DNA from: JAZOTM01 sp045657625
Lineage (GTDB): Bacteria; Bacillota; Clostridia; Lachnospirales; Lachnospiraceae
Reading direction: 5' to 3'
NCBI GenBank assembly: GCA_045657625.1
Contig: JAZOTM010000024.1
Span: 1-57,191, forward strand
Length of the DNA stretch: 57,191 bases
Under the pieces are notes generated by a model that had not been told where the DNA came from, did no database searches, and saw only the letters and a program-made list of their open reading frames with translations. A program made the position numbers and the translations under genes. Below are positions 8,424-18,204 of this stretch, piece by piece. The number at the start of each line of letters is the position of its first letter. Within the stretch, counting starts at the first letter, position 1.

Positions 8424-11400
8424 ATGAAGAAAAAAACAATGGGTTTTTTTGTAGTAGGATTTATGCTTCTTTCTAGTTTGTTTGGGTGTGGAACAGCAAG
8501 TGAAGAAGGAACGAATTTAAATACGGAGATGAATGAAATATCTTCGGAAGTGGAAGAAATAGAAAGGGAAACGCAAGCGGAAATTACGTTTGCAAATGAT
8601 TTAGAGGACTGGGACACTAACGGAACAGTTTCTTTGGAAGAGGATGATGAACAGGGAGAAACAGTTGCGTATTTATCAGGAAAAAATACTTCAATCTCAA
8701 AAACTGTCACAGGATTAGTACAAGGAAGTTACACCGTTAAAGTATGGCTGAAGGGAACAACTAGCAATAATGGTGCGAAAGTAATGGTGACAGATACGGG
8801 AGGACCGGATTCTGTTATTAAAACAGATGCATTGATTTCTGATGAAGAATGGACACAAGTGGCACATCGGAATGTATTGGTTTACAACGGACAGATGACT
8901 GTTTCTGTAAATACAGGTTCTTCTGGAGCGGAATTGTATGTAGCAACCATAGAAATATCAAATGATTCTCAGGATGAAAACACGGTAAGAAATTGGGATT
9001 TTGAGGAAGGTACTGAGAATTGGAAAGTGGAAGGAGAAGTGGTTGCAGATGCGGAGAATGCAGATACAGGTGAATACGCGTTAAAACTATCTGATCAGTC
9101 AGAAATAAGTCAGGTAATATCAGTAACGCCTAACACAGATTATATTGCGACTGTACGATTAAAGGTTGAAGAGGAAGATACTTATTCTCAAGAATTGCAA
9201 AATTCCTATGATGAAAGTTCGATAATAGGAGTTTATGTTCAAAGAGAGACACTGGGAGATCGTGTAAATCTTGGTGTTAGAGGTTTGGATGGTACGGTTT
9301 TGCGTCAGGCACCGGCATCTACGGAAGGCTATTCTCTTGTTACAATTGCATTTCACACACGAGAAAATGAAACAAGTGTGGAATTGTATGTGAATACAAA
9401 ATATGACCAAAATTATTTGGATTCTATAACTGTATACGAAAATACATCCGGATATTATGAAAACGGATATCAAAAACCGAATCCTGAGGAAACAGATTGT
9501 ACGGTCTATGCGGATGAATGGACCACAAACGGAGATCATTTTGCTTGGGTAGATAATGTAGATGTTTTTCAAATAAATAATGATTATGTAAAGGGTGCTG
9601 ACGTTTCCTTTTTGCAAGCAATAGAGGATTGTGGAGGTAAATATTTTGCGAATGGCGTTCAACAAGATATGTTGAGAATTCTTTCTAATCATGGTGTGAA
9701 TTCTATTACATGTATGGCATTGGTACATGCGGGAAATGAGGTATATACGTGGTCTGATTTACAGTTATTAACTACTTCTACCGTGGGTTATGAAGGGGAA
9801 GAAGTATCGGGTAGACAGATGATTGAAGGATATTTTGATGAAACGCATTGTACAGCCTTGGCGTTAAGAGCACAGGAGTTAGGTTTAAGTTATACACAAA
9901 GTTTTCATTACAGTGATACATGGGTAAGTGCGGCAAAAGCGCATATACCATTAGATTTTTTGGATGAAACAGAAGAAGAATTGGAAAATCCGGATATCAC
10001 AATGTTGGAGACGGCAGTGTACAACTATGTATATGATTTTTTGACGAATATGAAGGATTCCGGTGTTGACAATTTGATTATGGTAAAAAATGGAAACGAG
10101 CAAGATGGAGGTTTAGTATTTCCGGTTGCAATGGGTTCGAAATATGCAGAACATGCTGCAATTATTTCAGCATCTTCGAATGCGGTTTCTAAAGTATATC
10201 CGGAAGCAATCAATCTGATTCATACAAATACCGGTTATAGTACGTCGCAGTTTCAAAATTTTTTCCAGAATTTGCTTAATTATGGAGCGGAATATGATGG
10301 AATGGCATTTTCGTTTTACGGAGGACGAGGTGTATCAAATTTAATCAATATGTTGGAAACAGCAAGTGATGATGAAACATTTAAATGGTATGACTATATA
10401 AATGTAGAAACGGGAATGTCATTTACAAAAAATGCTGTAATTTCGGATAGTGAAAGCGCAATGGCTGTAACTGCAAACTATGATGTTAGTATGACAGGAC
10501 AGTATAATTGGCTTTTGGATTATATACAAGCATCATTAGATGTGCCAAATGAAACAGGTATATTAAGAGGTTTTTATTATTGGAACGCGGAAGCGATAGC
10601 TGTTTATGGTGCAGGACATAAGACAGGTGAAGCCGTTGCTGGGACAAAAAGAACGCTATTTAATAATGGAACCGAATCTATTCAGGCAATGGGAAGCAAT
10701 GAGCCGGGAAAGATGGGGGATATGTCGCTTGCAATGTATGCTTATTTGAATCGTGGTTATTCCAAGGAGGTAGATGCGGAACTTTCTACTTCATTAGGTG
10801 AGACGACTTCTTATGAAGTATGTGATGTGGAGAGTCTTTCCTTTTTAGAAGAAGAACTTTCGTTAAATGTGGGAGAAACGTCAAGAGTTCATACACAATT
10901 AGCTCCGGTAGATTCATTGTATACGGATTATAGTGTGAGCTTTGTATCTTCTGATGAAAAAGTGGCTAAAGTATCTAAATACGGATATGTGACAGGAGTA
11001 TCTGCCGGAGAAGCGATTATTACAGCTACGGTTGGAAATGTTTCCAATTCACTACGAATAGTGGTAACTGAAACAGAAACAGCACAGGACATGAATTTGG
11101 AGTATGAAACTTATAAAGACGGCGTTTTAGTTGAAAGTGGTGAGATAGAGGATGGAATGGAACTATCAGTAGAAGCGCTATCTAAAGTGAAAATTTATTT
11201 GTCACTAGATGAAGACGCGGATGATAGAGAAGTGATATTTTCTATGAATGAAAATGCTACATGTGAATTTTATGGAGAAACATGGCAAACGGATATAACG
11301 GAAATAAGAACCTTGGCGACAACATTTTCCAGCAATGAATATGCTCCAATTGTGCAATTAAATACATTGTCTGCTGGAAGTGTGGATGTTACTGCGGAAA

Positions 11401-13592
11401 GCAATGATAAGGGTGTGGCTATTTCGTTTACGCTGGACGTATTTGAAGTTTCGATGGAATCTATTGAAATAACCGGAAATGACACAATCGTTGTGGGCGA
11501 TACTTCAATTTATACGGCTACGATTATTCCGGATGACGCTACTTTTTCGGATATCAGTTGGAGTAGTTCGGATGAGAGTATCTTGACGATTGCGGATGGA
11601 GTTGCAAGTGGAAAGAGTGTAGGTGTTGCAACGATTATAGCAACGTCAAGTCGTGATTCATCCATATATGCTGAGAAAACGGTAGAGGTGGTTGAAATTC
11701 AAGCTACCGAATTGATATTAAGCAGATCCTCCTTTGGATTACTAGTTGGAGATAGTGTTTCGTTAAACGCTACTGTTTTGCCATCTAATGCGGCAAATAA
11801 AGAGATTATATGGAGTCAAAGTGAAGCAAGTAAATCCTATTTTTCTGTAGATTCAGATGGATGTGTAATTGCTTTACAAGAGGGCGAAGGTACGGTGTAT
11901 GCCACTTGTGCAGGAAATGAAGAAGTGGTTGTTACTTGTAAGATTTATGTGCAAACAGAAGCTGTGGAAGTAGAGAACATAGTGTTGTCTGAGGAATCCT
12001 ATTATTTCGTGTCGTCCTATTTTTCGGAATCGGATGAGTGTCAAGTGGAAGAGGAACCAGTGCATGCATTATCTCTTGCGTTTTACCCGGAAAATGCTAC
12101 GTATGTGGATACGGTTTGGGTATCCGATAATGAGGCCGTTGCTACAGTAGATGCAGAAGGCGTGGTTACTGCACACAAAAATGGAGTCGCAGAAGTACAG
12201 GTGACGGTAGAGGAAAGTGAACTTTGTGCAACGGCAAACATTTACGTACCTCAAGTAAGTGAGGATTTTGAAAATTATGAAGTAGGCGATACCAGTAATT
12301 TTATTGATAGTAATACATTCACTTATTCAATTATAGAAGATTCATCAGGAAATCATGTGCTTCAAGCTGCCGTAGAGGGAAAAGCAGGTGGATGGAAAAC
12401 AGGGTCAGAGTCCATTAGTAGACATTCCTTTGAAGAGGAAATAACCGGTGAGGTAGTTATTGTTGATTTTGATTGGAATGTAGGAGAGTTTGTCGCAGAT
12501 TCTGCATATCGAGGAGGAAATATTTCCATTGAGGACGGAGATGGAAATACGTATTTAGCTTTGACTACATATCCATCAAAATCAGGTACAACGTATGGAA
12601 TGACTTATTATCTAAAAGATGGTTCTACAGCGATGCCGACACATAACGGAGATGTGAACGGTGATTTTAACTATGTTCATGGAGGCGCCGTAGGAACGTA
12701 TACAGATTGCGTTCTGTTAAGTGATGCATTAAGCGGCGAAAATGAAGAGTATCATGTACATGTAGAAGTGGATTTTGTGAATAAAACGATTCGTTTTTCT
12801 GTTACTGATATGGATAATCAAGAAAATAGTGTAACGGTCTCAGATATTGCTCTTGATGAGTCTATATCTTATACGGATGGAATTGGCGCAATTGCTTTTT
12901 CACATCTTTTTAAAAATGCTGCTTCTTGGTACACCACAATCGATAATTTGGCTGTTTATAGCACATCGGTGTTACCTGAGGAACTGCAATACGAAATAGA
13001 TTGTATAAATTATAATTCTGTAACTGGAATAAAAATTGTTCCGGTAGAAGGGGCATTGAGTTCTACAGCACAAATTTATGCGTCTGTTATACCGGCAGCT
13101 GCAGATCAAACCGTTGTTTTTGAAGTTTCGGAAGAATTGCAAGACATAATACAAGTAGATGAAAATGGATATATTTCTGTCATAGAGGAACAGTTGGTAT
13201 CTTATGATAATCAAGATGCCATTGAAGAAAAAAGTGGCTATATCAGTTTTTATGCAGAAGGAAATACATCTATTGTACAGACGGTACCGGTTACAGTGGG
13301 AAAACCGAATGCTTCTGAAGTAATACAGGTGTACGTGGATAACGAGGAATACACGGAGGAAATTTCCGTGATAGAAAATACAACTCTCATTCTTACTTAT
13401 AGCGCAACCGGAGGCGATGGAATTTCAGATGTGTATTCCTATAGTTTTGAAGTTATATCCGGAGATGCGATGATAGAGGGCAACGAACTTACTGTGGGAA
13501 CAGCAGGTCTGGTAGAGGTAGCCTTCACAATTGATTTGTTTCGTGGGGAAGAAACAATAATCATGTATTTCCAAGTGACGGCAGAGGAATAA
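8424..13592 (+). CDS. Giant surface lipoprotein with GH53-like galactanase domain and Ig-like repeats
   Basis: This is a 1722-residue exported lipoprotein: signal peptide with lipobox LFGC (Cys22) and an acidic spacer. Two carbohydrate-binding-like beta domains follow (about 50-180 and 185-330). The catalytic region (about 387-770) resembles GH53 endo-beta-1,4-galactanase: GADVSFLQAIEDCGGKYF, DILRILSNHGVN-like and FHYSDTW segments, candidate acid/base Glu559 in NGNE and candidate nucleophile Glu662 in NVET. After it come four to five Ig-like (Big_2) units (about 800-880, 1010-1090, 1092-1178, 1182-1276, 1532-1622) and a concanavalin-like domain (about 1280-1516). No LPXTG anchor is seen. The start is ATG 8424 after GGGGAGG. 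Divergence from typical GH53 (the usual WEP is absent) means the substrate could differ; beta-galactan is the working guess. Confidence 0.72.
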   Translation: MKKKTMGFFVVGFMLLSSLFGCGTASEEGTNLNTEMNEISSEVEEIERETQAEITFANDLEDWDTNGTVSLEEDDEQGETVAYLSGKNTSISKTVTGLVQGSYTVKVWLKGTTSNNGAKVMVTDTGGPDSVIKTDALISDEEWTQVAHRNVLVYNGQMTVSVNTGSSGAELYVATIEISNDSQDENTVRNWDFEEGTENWKVEGEVVADAENADTGEYALKLSDQSEISQVISVTPNTDYIATVRLKVEEEDTYSQELQNSYDESSIIGVYVQRETLGDRVNLGVRGLDGTVLRQAPASTEGYSLVTIAFHTRENETSVELYVNTKYDQNYLDSITVYENTSGYYENGYQKPNPEETDCTVYADEWTTNGDHFAWVDNVDVFQINNDYVKGADVSFLQAIEDCGGKYFANGVQQDMLRILSNHGVNSITCMALVHAGNEVYTWSDLQLLTTSTVGYEGEEVSGRQMIEGYFDETHCTALALRAQELGLSYTQSFHYSDTWVSAAKAHIPLDFLDETEEELENPDITMLETAVYNYVYDFLTNMKDSGVDNLIMVKNGNEQDGGLVFPVAMGSKYAEHAAIISASSNAVSKVYPEAINLIHTNTGYSTSQFQNFFQNLLNYGAEYDGMAFSFYGGRGVSNLINMLETASDDETFKWYDYINVETGMSFTKNAVISDSESAMAVTANYDVSMTGQYNWLLDYIQASLDVPNETGILRGFYYWNAEAIAVYGAGHKTGEAVAGTKRTLFNNGTESIQAMGSNEPGKMGDMSLAMYAYLNRGYSKEVDAELSTSLGETTSYEVCDVESLSFLEEELSLNVGETSRVHTQLAPVDSLYTDYSVSFVSSDEKVAKVSKYGYVTGVSAGEAIITATVGNVSNSLRIVVTETETAQDMNLEYETYKDGVLVESGEIEDGMELSVEALSKVKIYLSLDEDADDREVIFSMNENATCEFYGETWQTDITEIRTLATTFSSNEYAPIVQLNTLSAGSVDVTAESNDKGVAISFTLDVFEVSMESIEITGNDTIVVGDTSIYTATIIPDDATFSDISWSSSDESILTIADGVASGKSVGVATIIATSSRDSSIYAEKTVEVVEIQATELILSRSSFGLLVGDSVSLNATVLPSNAANKEIIWSQSEASKSYFSVDSDGCVIALQEGEGTVYATCAGNEEVVVTCKIYVQTEAVEVENIVLSEESYYFVSSYFSESDECQVEEEPVHALSLAFYPENATYVDTVWVSDNEAVATVDAEGVVTAHKNGVAEVQVTVEESELCATANIYVPQVSEDFENYEVGDTSNFIDSNTFTYSIIEDSSGNHVLQAAVEGKAGGWKTGSESISRHSFEEEITGEVVIVDFDWNVGEFVADSAYRGGNISIEDGDGNTYLALTTYPSKSGTTYGMTYYLKDGSTAMPTHNGDVNGDFNYVHGGAVGTYTDCVLLSDALSGENEEYHVHVEVDFVNKTIRFSVTDMDNQENSVTVSDIALDESISYTDGIGAIAFSHLFKNAASWYTTIDNLAVYSTSVLPEELQYEIDCINYNSVTGIKIVPVEGALSSTAQIYASVIPAAADQTVVFEVSEELQDIIQVDENGYISVIEEQLVSYDNQDAIEEKSGYISFYAEGNTSIVQTVPVTVGKPNASEVIQVYVDNEEYTEEISVIENTTLILTYSATGGDGISDVYSYSFEVISGDAMIEGNELTVGTAGLVEVAFTIDLFRGEETIIMYFQVTAEE

Positions 13593-13602
13593 GGAGAAAA
13601 AG

Positions 13603-15612
13603 ATGTATATAACTGGAAACGTAGATATTTGCTGTGATGAGGAGTCGAAAGGAATACAGCATGCGTTGAAAAACTTGAAAAGAGATATTGAAAAGACTTT
13701 AGTAAAAATGGAGGAAGAGATAGGTTGGACCTTAGTTTTATATGAGGATAAACAGCTGGCTTCTGAAATGTTTGTAATTGCTTGCAAAGAGCAGGAAGTA
13801 AAAATTTTAGCAGCGGATGCATTGGGATTTATTTATGGAATATATTTTTTGAGCAAAGAATTCTTGGGAATTCAAGAATTCTGGTTTTGGAACAATCAAG
13901 GGATTACAAAAAAGAAAAAGATAGAGATTCCCAATGGTTATTATTATGCATCGAATCCATATCCGGTAAGATATCGTGGTTGGTTTTTGAATGATGAAGT
14001 ATTATTGGCTGCATGGGATATACATGGAGATAAGAAAATTCCGTGGGAAATGGCATTGGAAGCATTGCTACGATGTGGAGGTAACACAGTGATTCCGGGC
14101 ACATACAAAAATGCAGATAAATACTTTGCTTTGGCGCATGATATGGGGCTTTATATTGCACAGCATCATGCGCAGCCCCTTGGGGCAAAGATGTTTCATC
14201 AGGTTTATCCGGAGAAGGAAGCAAGCTTTGCAAAGTATCCGGAATTATATCGTAAATTATGGATGGACGAAATTTTAACTCATGGAAAAGAAAATGTGAT
14301 ATGGAGTCTGGGATTTCGTGGGCAAGGGGATTGTCCATTTTGGGAAAATGACCCGCAATATGCGACAGCAGAAGCGAGAGGAAAAGTGTTGGAGGAAATC
14401 ATTCGTGAGCAATATCGGTTGATTTCAGAAATCAATCCGCAAGCTGTTTGTTGTACGAATTTATATGGTGAAGCAATGGAATTATATTACGAAGGTTATT
14501 TTAAGATTCCGAAGGATGTCATAAAACTATGGTCAGACAATGGCTATGGAAAAATGGTGAGTCGCAGACAGGACGATTATAATCCACGGGTAGATGCGAT
14601 GCCCAAGAAGGACGGAGAAAGGAATGGAATCTATTACCATGTTTCTTTTTATGATTTACAAGCCTCCAATCATTTGACGATGCTACCTGTGGCACCGAAT
14701 CTAATATGTGAGGAATTGCAGCAGGTATTAAAAAATGATGGAAATGAGATGTGGATAATTAATTGCTCAAATGTAAAACCACATGTATTTTATCTAGCAC
14801 TTATTTCAGAAATATGGAGAGGAGAATTTAAAAATCTCAATTATTTTAAAAAGAGTTTTATAAAGAAATATTACGGTGTCAATGACATTGAAATAGCAAA
14901 ACTTTATGACGCCTACAGCAAAGCAGCACTGTGTTATGGAAAATACGAGGATGAAAAGGCTGGTGAGGAATATTATAACCATGTGATACGCATGTTGATT
15001 AGCAGTTATATGAAGGAGAAAGGGAATTCACCGGCAGAGCACTTGAATTGGACAGTGAAAGCAAATACTTTTTGGGGGCAAATAAAGAAATTTGCGGTCC
15101 TATATGAGCAAGCATACGGTTCTTATAAAGAATTATACGAAAAGGGAAAAGTAATTTGGGCTTATTTACCGGAAAAGGCGAAAGTTCAATTTGAGGATTC
15201 CTTGCTTTTACATATCAAAATTTACTACTACTGCAGTAAAGGAGCGCTCGATGTATGTAAAGCATTTAAATACTTGGAAAATGAAGATTATGAGCATGCT
15301 TTTTATTTTGCAGGAGTTGCTAAGAAAAGTTACGAGAAAGCAAATGCTGTGATGCGAGATACAGAGCATGGGAAATGGAAAAATTTTTATGAGAATGACT
15401 GTTTAACAGACATCAAGCAAACAGCATATGTGTTGGAAGGTTTTCTGTTTTTTATTCGAAATCTGGGAGATGGTCCGCACTTTTATGACTGGCATAGAAG
15501 GTATTTATATGCAGAAGAGGATCGCAAGATTACATTAATCATGAATATGGAAAATCATTTAACAAATGAAGATTTGTTCGTTCGTATGGAAAAAGAGATG
15601 GAAGATATTTAG
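13603..15612 (+). CDS. GH115-like alpha-glucuronidase
   Basis: This 669-residue protein without a signal peptide resembles glycoside hydrolase family 115, which removes (4-O-methyl-)alpha-D-glucuronic acid from glycans. The visible hallmarks are an amino-terminal domain ending in FWNNQG, then YPVRYRGWFLNDEVLLAAW, which matches the family's RGWFxNDE block, then a barrel-like stretch with WSLGFRGQGDCPFW and LWSDNGYG. It is shorter than usual (about 800-1000) and lacks the carboxy-terminal extensions. Lacking an export signal, it should act on imported oligosaccharides. The start is 10 bp after the lipoprotein gene, with AAGGAG. The released glucuronate would feed directly into the enzymes encoded downstream. 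Confidence 0.72.
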   Translation: MYITGNVDICCDEESKGIQHALKNLKRDIEKTLVKMEEEIGWTLVLYEDKQLASEMFVIACKEQEVKILAADALGFIYGIYFLSKEFLGIQEFWFWNNQGITKKKKIEIPNGYYYASNPYPVRYRGWFLNDEVLLAAWDIHGDKKIPWEMALEALLRCGGNTVIPGTYKNADKYFALAHDMGLYIAQHHAQPLGAKMFHQVYPEKEASFAKYPELYRKLWMDEILTHGKENVIWSLGFRGQGDCPFWENDPQYATAEARGKVLEEIIREQYRLISEINPQAVCCTNLYGEAMELYYEGYFKIPKDVIKLWSDNGYGKMVSRRQDDYNPRVDAMPKKDGERNGIYYHVSFYDLQASNHLTMLPVAPNLICEELQQVLKNDGNEMWIINCSNVKPHVFYLALISEIWRGEFKNLNYFKKSFIKKYYGVNDIEIAKLYDAYSKAALCYGKYEDEKAGEEYYNHVIRMLISSYMKEKGNSPAEHLNWTVKANTFWGQIKKFAVLYEQAYGSYKELYEKGKVIWAYLPEKAKVQFEDSLLLHIKIYYYCSKGALDVCKAFKYLENEDYEHAFYFAGVAKKSYEKANAVMRDTEHGKWKNFYENDCLTDIKQTAYVLEGFLFFIRNLGDGPHFYDWHRRYLYAEEDRKITLIMNMENHLTNEDLFVRMEKEMEDI

Positions 15613-15624
15613 GAGAAGATGAAG

Positions 15625-16266
15625 ATGAAGGAAAATGAATTGGAAGAAAGAATAAGTGAAGTGGGAATTATACCGGTGGTAGTTTTGGAGGATGCAAAGG
15701 ATGCGCATTCATTAGGAGAAGCCCTTACGAAAGGGGGACTTTCAGCTGCAGAAGTGACTTTTCGTACGGATGCAGCTGAAGAGAGTATTCGGATTTTGGC
15801 ACAGGATTTTCCGGAAATGCTGGTGGGAGCAGGTACCGTATTATCCACAGAGCAGGCAGATCGAGCAATGGCTGCCGGTGCACAATTCATTGTAACACCG
15901 GGATTAAACCCAACGGTTGTAAAACATTGCATTGAAAAAGGATATCCGGTAACGCCCGGTGTACAGACACCCGGAGAAATGGAGCAGGCTTTAGAATTGG
16001 GAATTCATTTTGTAAAGTTTTTTCCTGCTGAGCCGGCCGGTGGATTAGAAATGATAAAGGCGGTTTCTGCACCGTATTCAAATTTGAGATTTATGCCTAC
16101 GGGAGGAATCAATAAGGAGAATGTAAAAAACTATTTGAAATATAACAAAATAGTGGCTTGTGGAGGTACTTGGATGGTCAAGGGTGATTTGATTCGAAAT
16201 GGAAAGTTCGAAGAAATAGAGTCATTGACAAGAGAAGCCGCAGAACTTGTGGGGGAACTTAGATAA
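15625..16266 (+). CDS. eda: 2-keto-3-deoxy-6-phosphogluconate (KDPG) aldolase
   Basis: Cytoplasmic class I aldolase that splits KDPG into pyruvate and glyceraldehyde-3-phosphate, the last step of hexuronate breakdown. Family blocks are present: AAEVTFRTDAA (catalytic Glu), GAGTVLS, VTPG, TPGVQTPGE and VKFFPAEPAGG with the Schiff-base lysine at about residue 131. It has 213 residues, normal for the family. Two ATGs compete (15619 and 15625); the second is chosen because AGGAG at 15611-15615 is then nine bases away, against three for the first. The stop overlaps the ATG of uxuA (TAATG), indicating coupled translation. Confidence 0.92.
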   Translation: MKENELEERISEVGIIPVVVLEDAKDAHSLGEALTKGGLSAAEVTFRTDAAEESIRILAQDFPEMLVGAGTVLSTEQADRAMAAGAQFIVTPGLNPTVVKHCIEKGYPVTPGVQTPGEMEQALELGIHFVKFFPAEPAGGLEMIKAVSAPYSNLRFMPTGGINKENVKNYLKYNKIVACGGTWMVKGDLIRNGKFEEIESLTREAAELVGELR

Positions 16267-17339
16267 TGGAAATGACGTTGCGATGGTATGGAAAAAACTA
16301 TGATACGGTTACCTTGGAACAAATTCGGCAGATTCCGGGGGTAACAGGTGTAATTACTACTTTGTATGACACAAAGCCCGGTGAGGTATGGAGCAGACAA
16401 CGTATTCGCGAATTAAAACAAGAAGTAGAAGATGCAGGACTTCATATTTCCGGGATTGAAAGCGTAAATGTACATGAGAATATCAAATTGAAAAAAGGAA
16501 ATTATGAAGAACAAATTGAACACTATATTGAAACATTAAAAAATCTGGGAGAAGAAGGGATCCATTTGGTTTGCTATAATTTTATGCCGGTTTTTGATTG
16601 GACCAGAACCGAGTTGGCAAGAAAAAGAGCAGATGGGTCAACTGTTTTGGCATATACACAAGAAGCGGTGGATGCTTTGGTACCGGAAGAAATGTTTGCA
16701 TCCATTTCCGGAGATATGAATGGAACCATAATGCCGGGGTGGGAACCGGAACGGTTAGAAAGAGTCAAGGAATTATTTACAGAGTATCAAGATATTACAG
16801 AAGAGAAGTTGTTTGAGAATTTGATTTATTTTTTAAAACGGATTATGCCGATATGCAATCAATATGATATAAAAATGGCAATTCATCCGGATGACCCGGC
16901 GTGGCCGGTATTTGGGCTACCAAGAATTATTACAAATAAGAGAAATATTTTAAGGCTCATGAACGAAGTGGATGACGTGCATAATGGGGTGACATTTTGC
17001 TCCGGATCTTATGGAACAAATCTGGAAAATGATTTGCCGGATATGATTCGTAGTTTAAAAGGACGTATTCACTTTGCGCATGTACGAAATCTGAAGTTTC
17101 ATTCACAGACAAATTTTGAAGAGGCGGCTCATTTATCATCCGACGGTTCTTTTGATATGTATGAAATCGTGAAGGCACTTTTTGAAGTCGGATTTGATGG
17201 ACCAATTCGCCCCGATCATGGTCGTATGATTTGGGGAGAACAGGCTATGCCGGGATATGGATTATACGATCGGGCTTTAGGGGCAACTTATATCAATGGA
17301 TTGTGGGAAGCCATTGAAAAAAGTAGTAACGGCAGATAG
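16266..17339 (+). CDS. uxuA: Mannonate dehydratase
   Basis: UxuA converts D-mannonate into 2-keto-3-deoxygluconate in the cytoplasm. The 357-residue sequence starts MEMTLRWYGKNYDTVTLEQI and contains ISGIESVNVHENIK, NFMPVFDWTRTEL, MAIHPDDPAWPVFGLPRI, FCSGSYG and IRPDHGRMIWGE, all characteristic of the family, including the metal-binding His/Asp/Cys positions. Length is normal. The start codon shares its A with the eda stop. It links the oxidoreductase step (uxuB) to KDG kinase. Confidence 0.95.
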   Translation: MEMTLRWYGKNYDTVTLEQIRQIPGVTGVITTLYDTKPGEVWSRQRIRELKQEVEDAGLHISGIESVNVHENIKLKKGNYEEQIEHYIETLKNLGEEGIHLVCYNFMPVFDWTRTELARKRADGSTVLAYTQEAVDALVPEEMFASISGDMNGTIMPGWEPERLERVKELFTEYQDITEEKLFENLIYFLKRIMPICNQYDIKMAIHPDDPAWPVFGLPRIITNKRNILRLMNEVDDVHNGVTFCSGSYGTNLENDLPDMIRSLKGRIHFAHVRNLKFHSQTNFEEAAHLSSDGSFDMYEIVKALFEVGFDGPIRPDHGRMIWGEQAMPGYGLYDRALGATYINGLWEAIEKSSNGR

Positions 17340-17352
17340 GGAGGAAACAGAA

Positions 17353-18201
17353 ATGAAGGATTACGAAGTGGATTTCAAAGAGAAAGTGGCTGTGGTGACC
17401 GGGGCAGGTGGTGTATTGTGCAGTATGTTTGCAAAAACTTTGGCATCTTGTGGCGCTAAGGTGGCACTTTTGGATTTGAATATAGATATGGCAGAAAAGT
17501 ATGCGGAAGAAATTCGTATGAATGGTGGTGTTGCCAGGGCGTATAAAGTCAATGTGTTGGAAAGAGAGAGCTTGGAACAAGCACACAATAAGATTTTAGA
17601 GGAATTAGGACCCTGTGACATGTTACTAAATGGAGCTGGAGGGAATAATGCCAGGGCAAATACGGAGAAAGAGTATTTTTTTGCTGGAGATGAGCTGGAT
17701 GCAGAAATAGTGAGCTTTTTTGACTTAAATCAAGAGGGGATAGAGTTTGTATTTCGTTTGAATTTTATTGGTACGTTGTTGCCAACTCAAGTATTTGCAA
17801 AGGATATGATAGGAAAAAAGAATTGTTCCATTATAAATATTTCTTCTATGAACGCATATACGCCTTTAACAAAAATACCGGCATATTCCGGGGCAAAGGC
17901 TGCAATTAGTAACTTTACGCAGTGGTTAGCGGTACATTTCTCAAAAGAAGGAATTCGTGTAAATGCAATTGCTCCCGGATTTTTTGTGACAGCACAGAAT
18001 AAAGATTTACTTTTTGATGAAGCAGGAAAACCAACTGCACGTACGGAAAAAATCTTACGGGCAACCCCGATGGAACGCTTTGGCGAAGCAGAAGAATTGA
18101 ATGGAACCTTGTTATATTTGCTGAATGAAAAAATGGCAAGTTTTGTGACCGGTGTAGTTATTCCTGTGGATGGTGGATTTTCCGCTTATAGTGGGGTGTA
18201 G
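17353..18201 (+). CDS. uxuB: D-mannonate oxidoreductase (fructuronate reductase), short-chain dehydrogenase type
   Basis: An NAD(P)-dependent enzyme that reduces D-fructuronate to D-mannonate. The SDR fold is clear: TGAGGVLCSMFAK nucleotide loop, NGAGGNN, ISSMNAY serine, and Tyr178-xxx-Lys182 in AYSGAKAA, with VDGGFSAYSGV at the end. It belongs to the SDR type of mannonate oxidoreductase known from Bacillus, not the long-chain E. coli type. The start is placed at ATG 17353, downstream of GGAGG; an upstream in-frame ATG at 17296 lies inside uxuA and has no ribosome site. The function rests on the SDR class plus its place between uxuA and uxaC. Confidence 0.88.
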   Translation: MKDYEVDFKEKVAVVTGAGGVLCSMFAKTLASCGAKVALLDLNIDMAEKYAEEIRMNGGVARAYKVNVLERESLEQAHNKILEELGPCDMLLNGAGGNNARANTEKEYFFAGDELDAEIVSFFDLNQEGIEFVFRLNFIGTLLPTQVFAKDMIGKKNCSIINISSMNAYTPLTKIPAYSGAKAAISNFTQWLAVHFSKEGIRVNAIAPGFFVTAQNKDLLFDEAGKPTARTEKILRATPMERFGEAEELNGTLLYLLNEKMASFVTGVVIPVDGGFSAYSGV

Positions 18202-18204
18202 GAA

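Noticed and set aside
9159..9728. 189-residue reverse-strand reading frame inside the giant lipoprotein gene
   Set aside because: Antisense shadow with Ile/Cys/Arg-rich low-complexity translation and no ribosome site; the forward frame is a continuous recognised protein.
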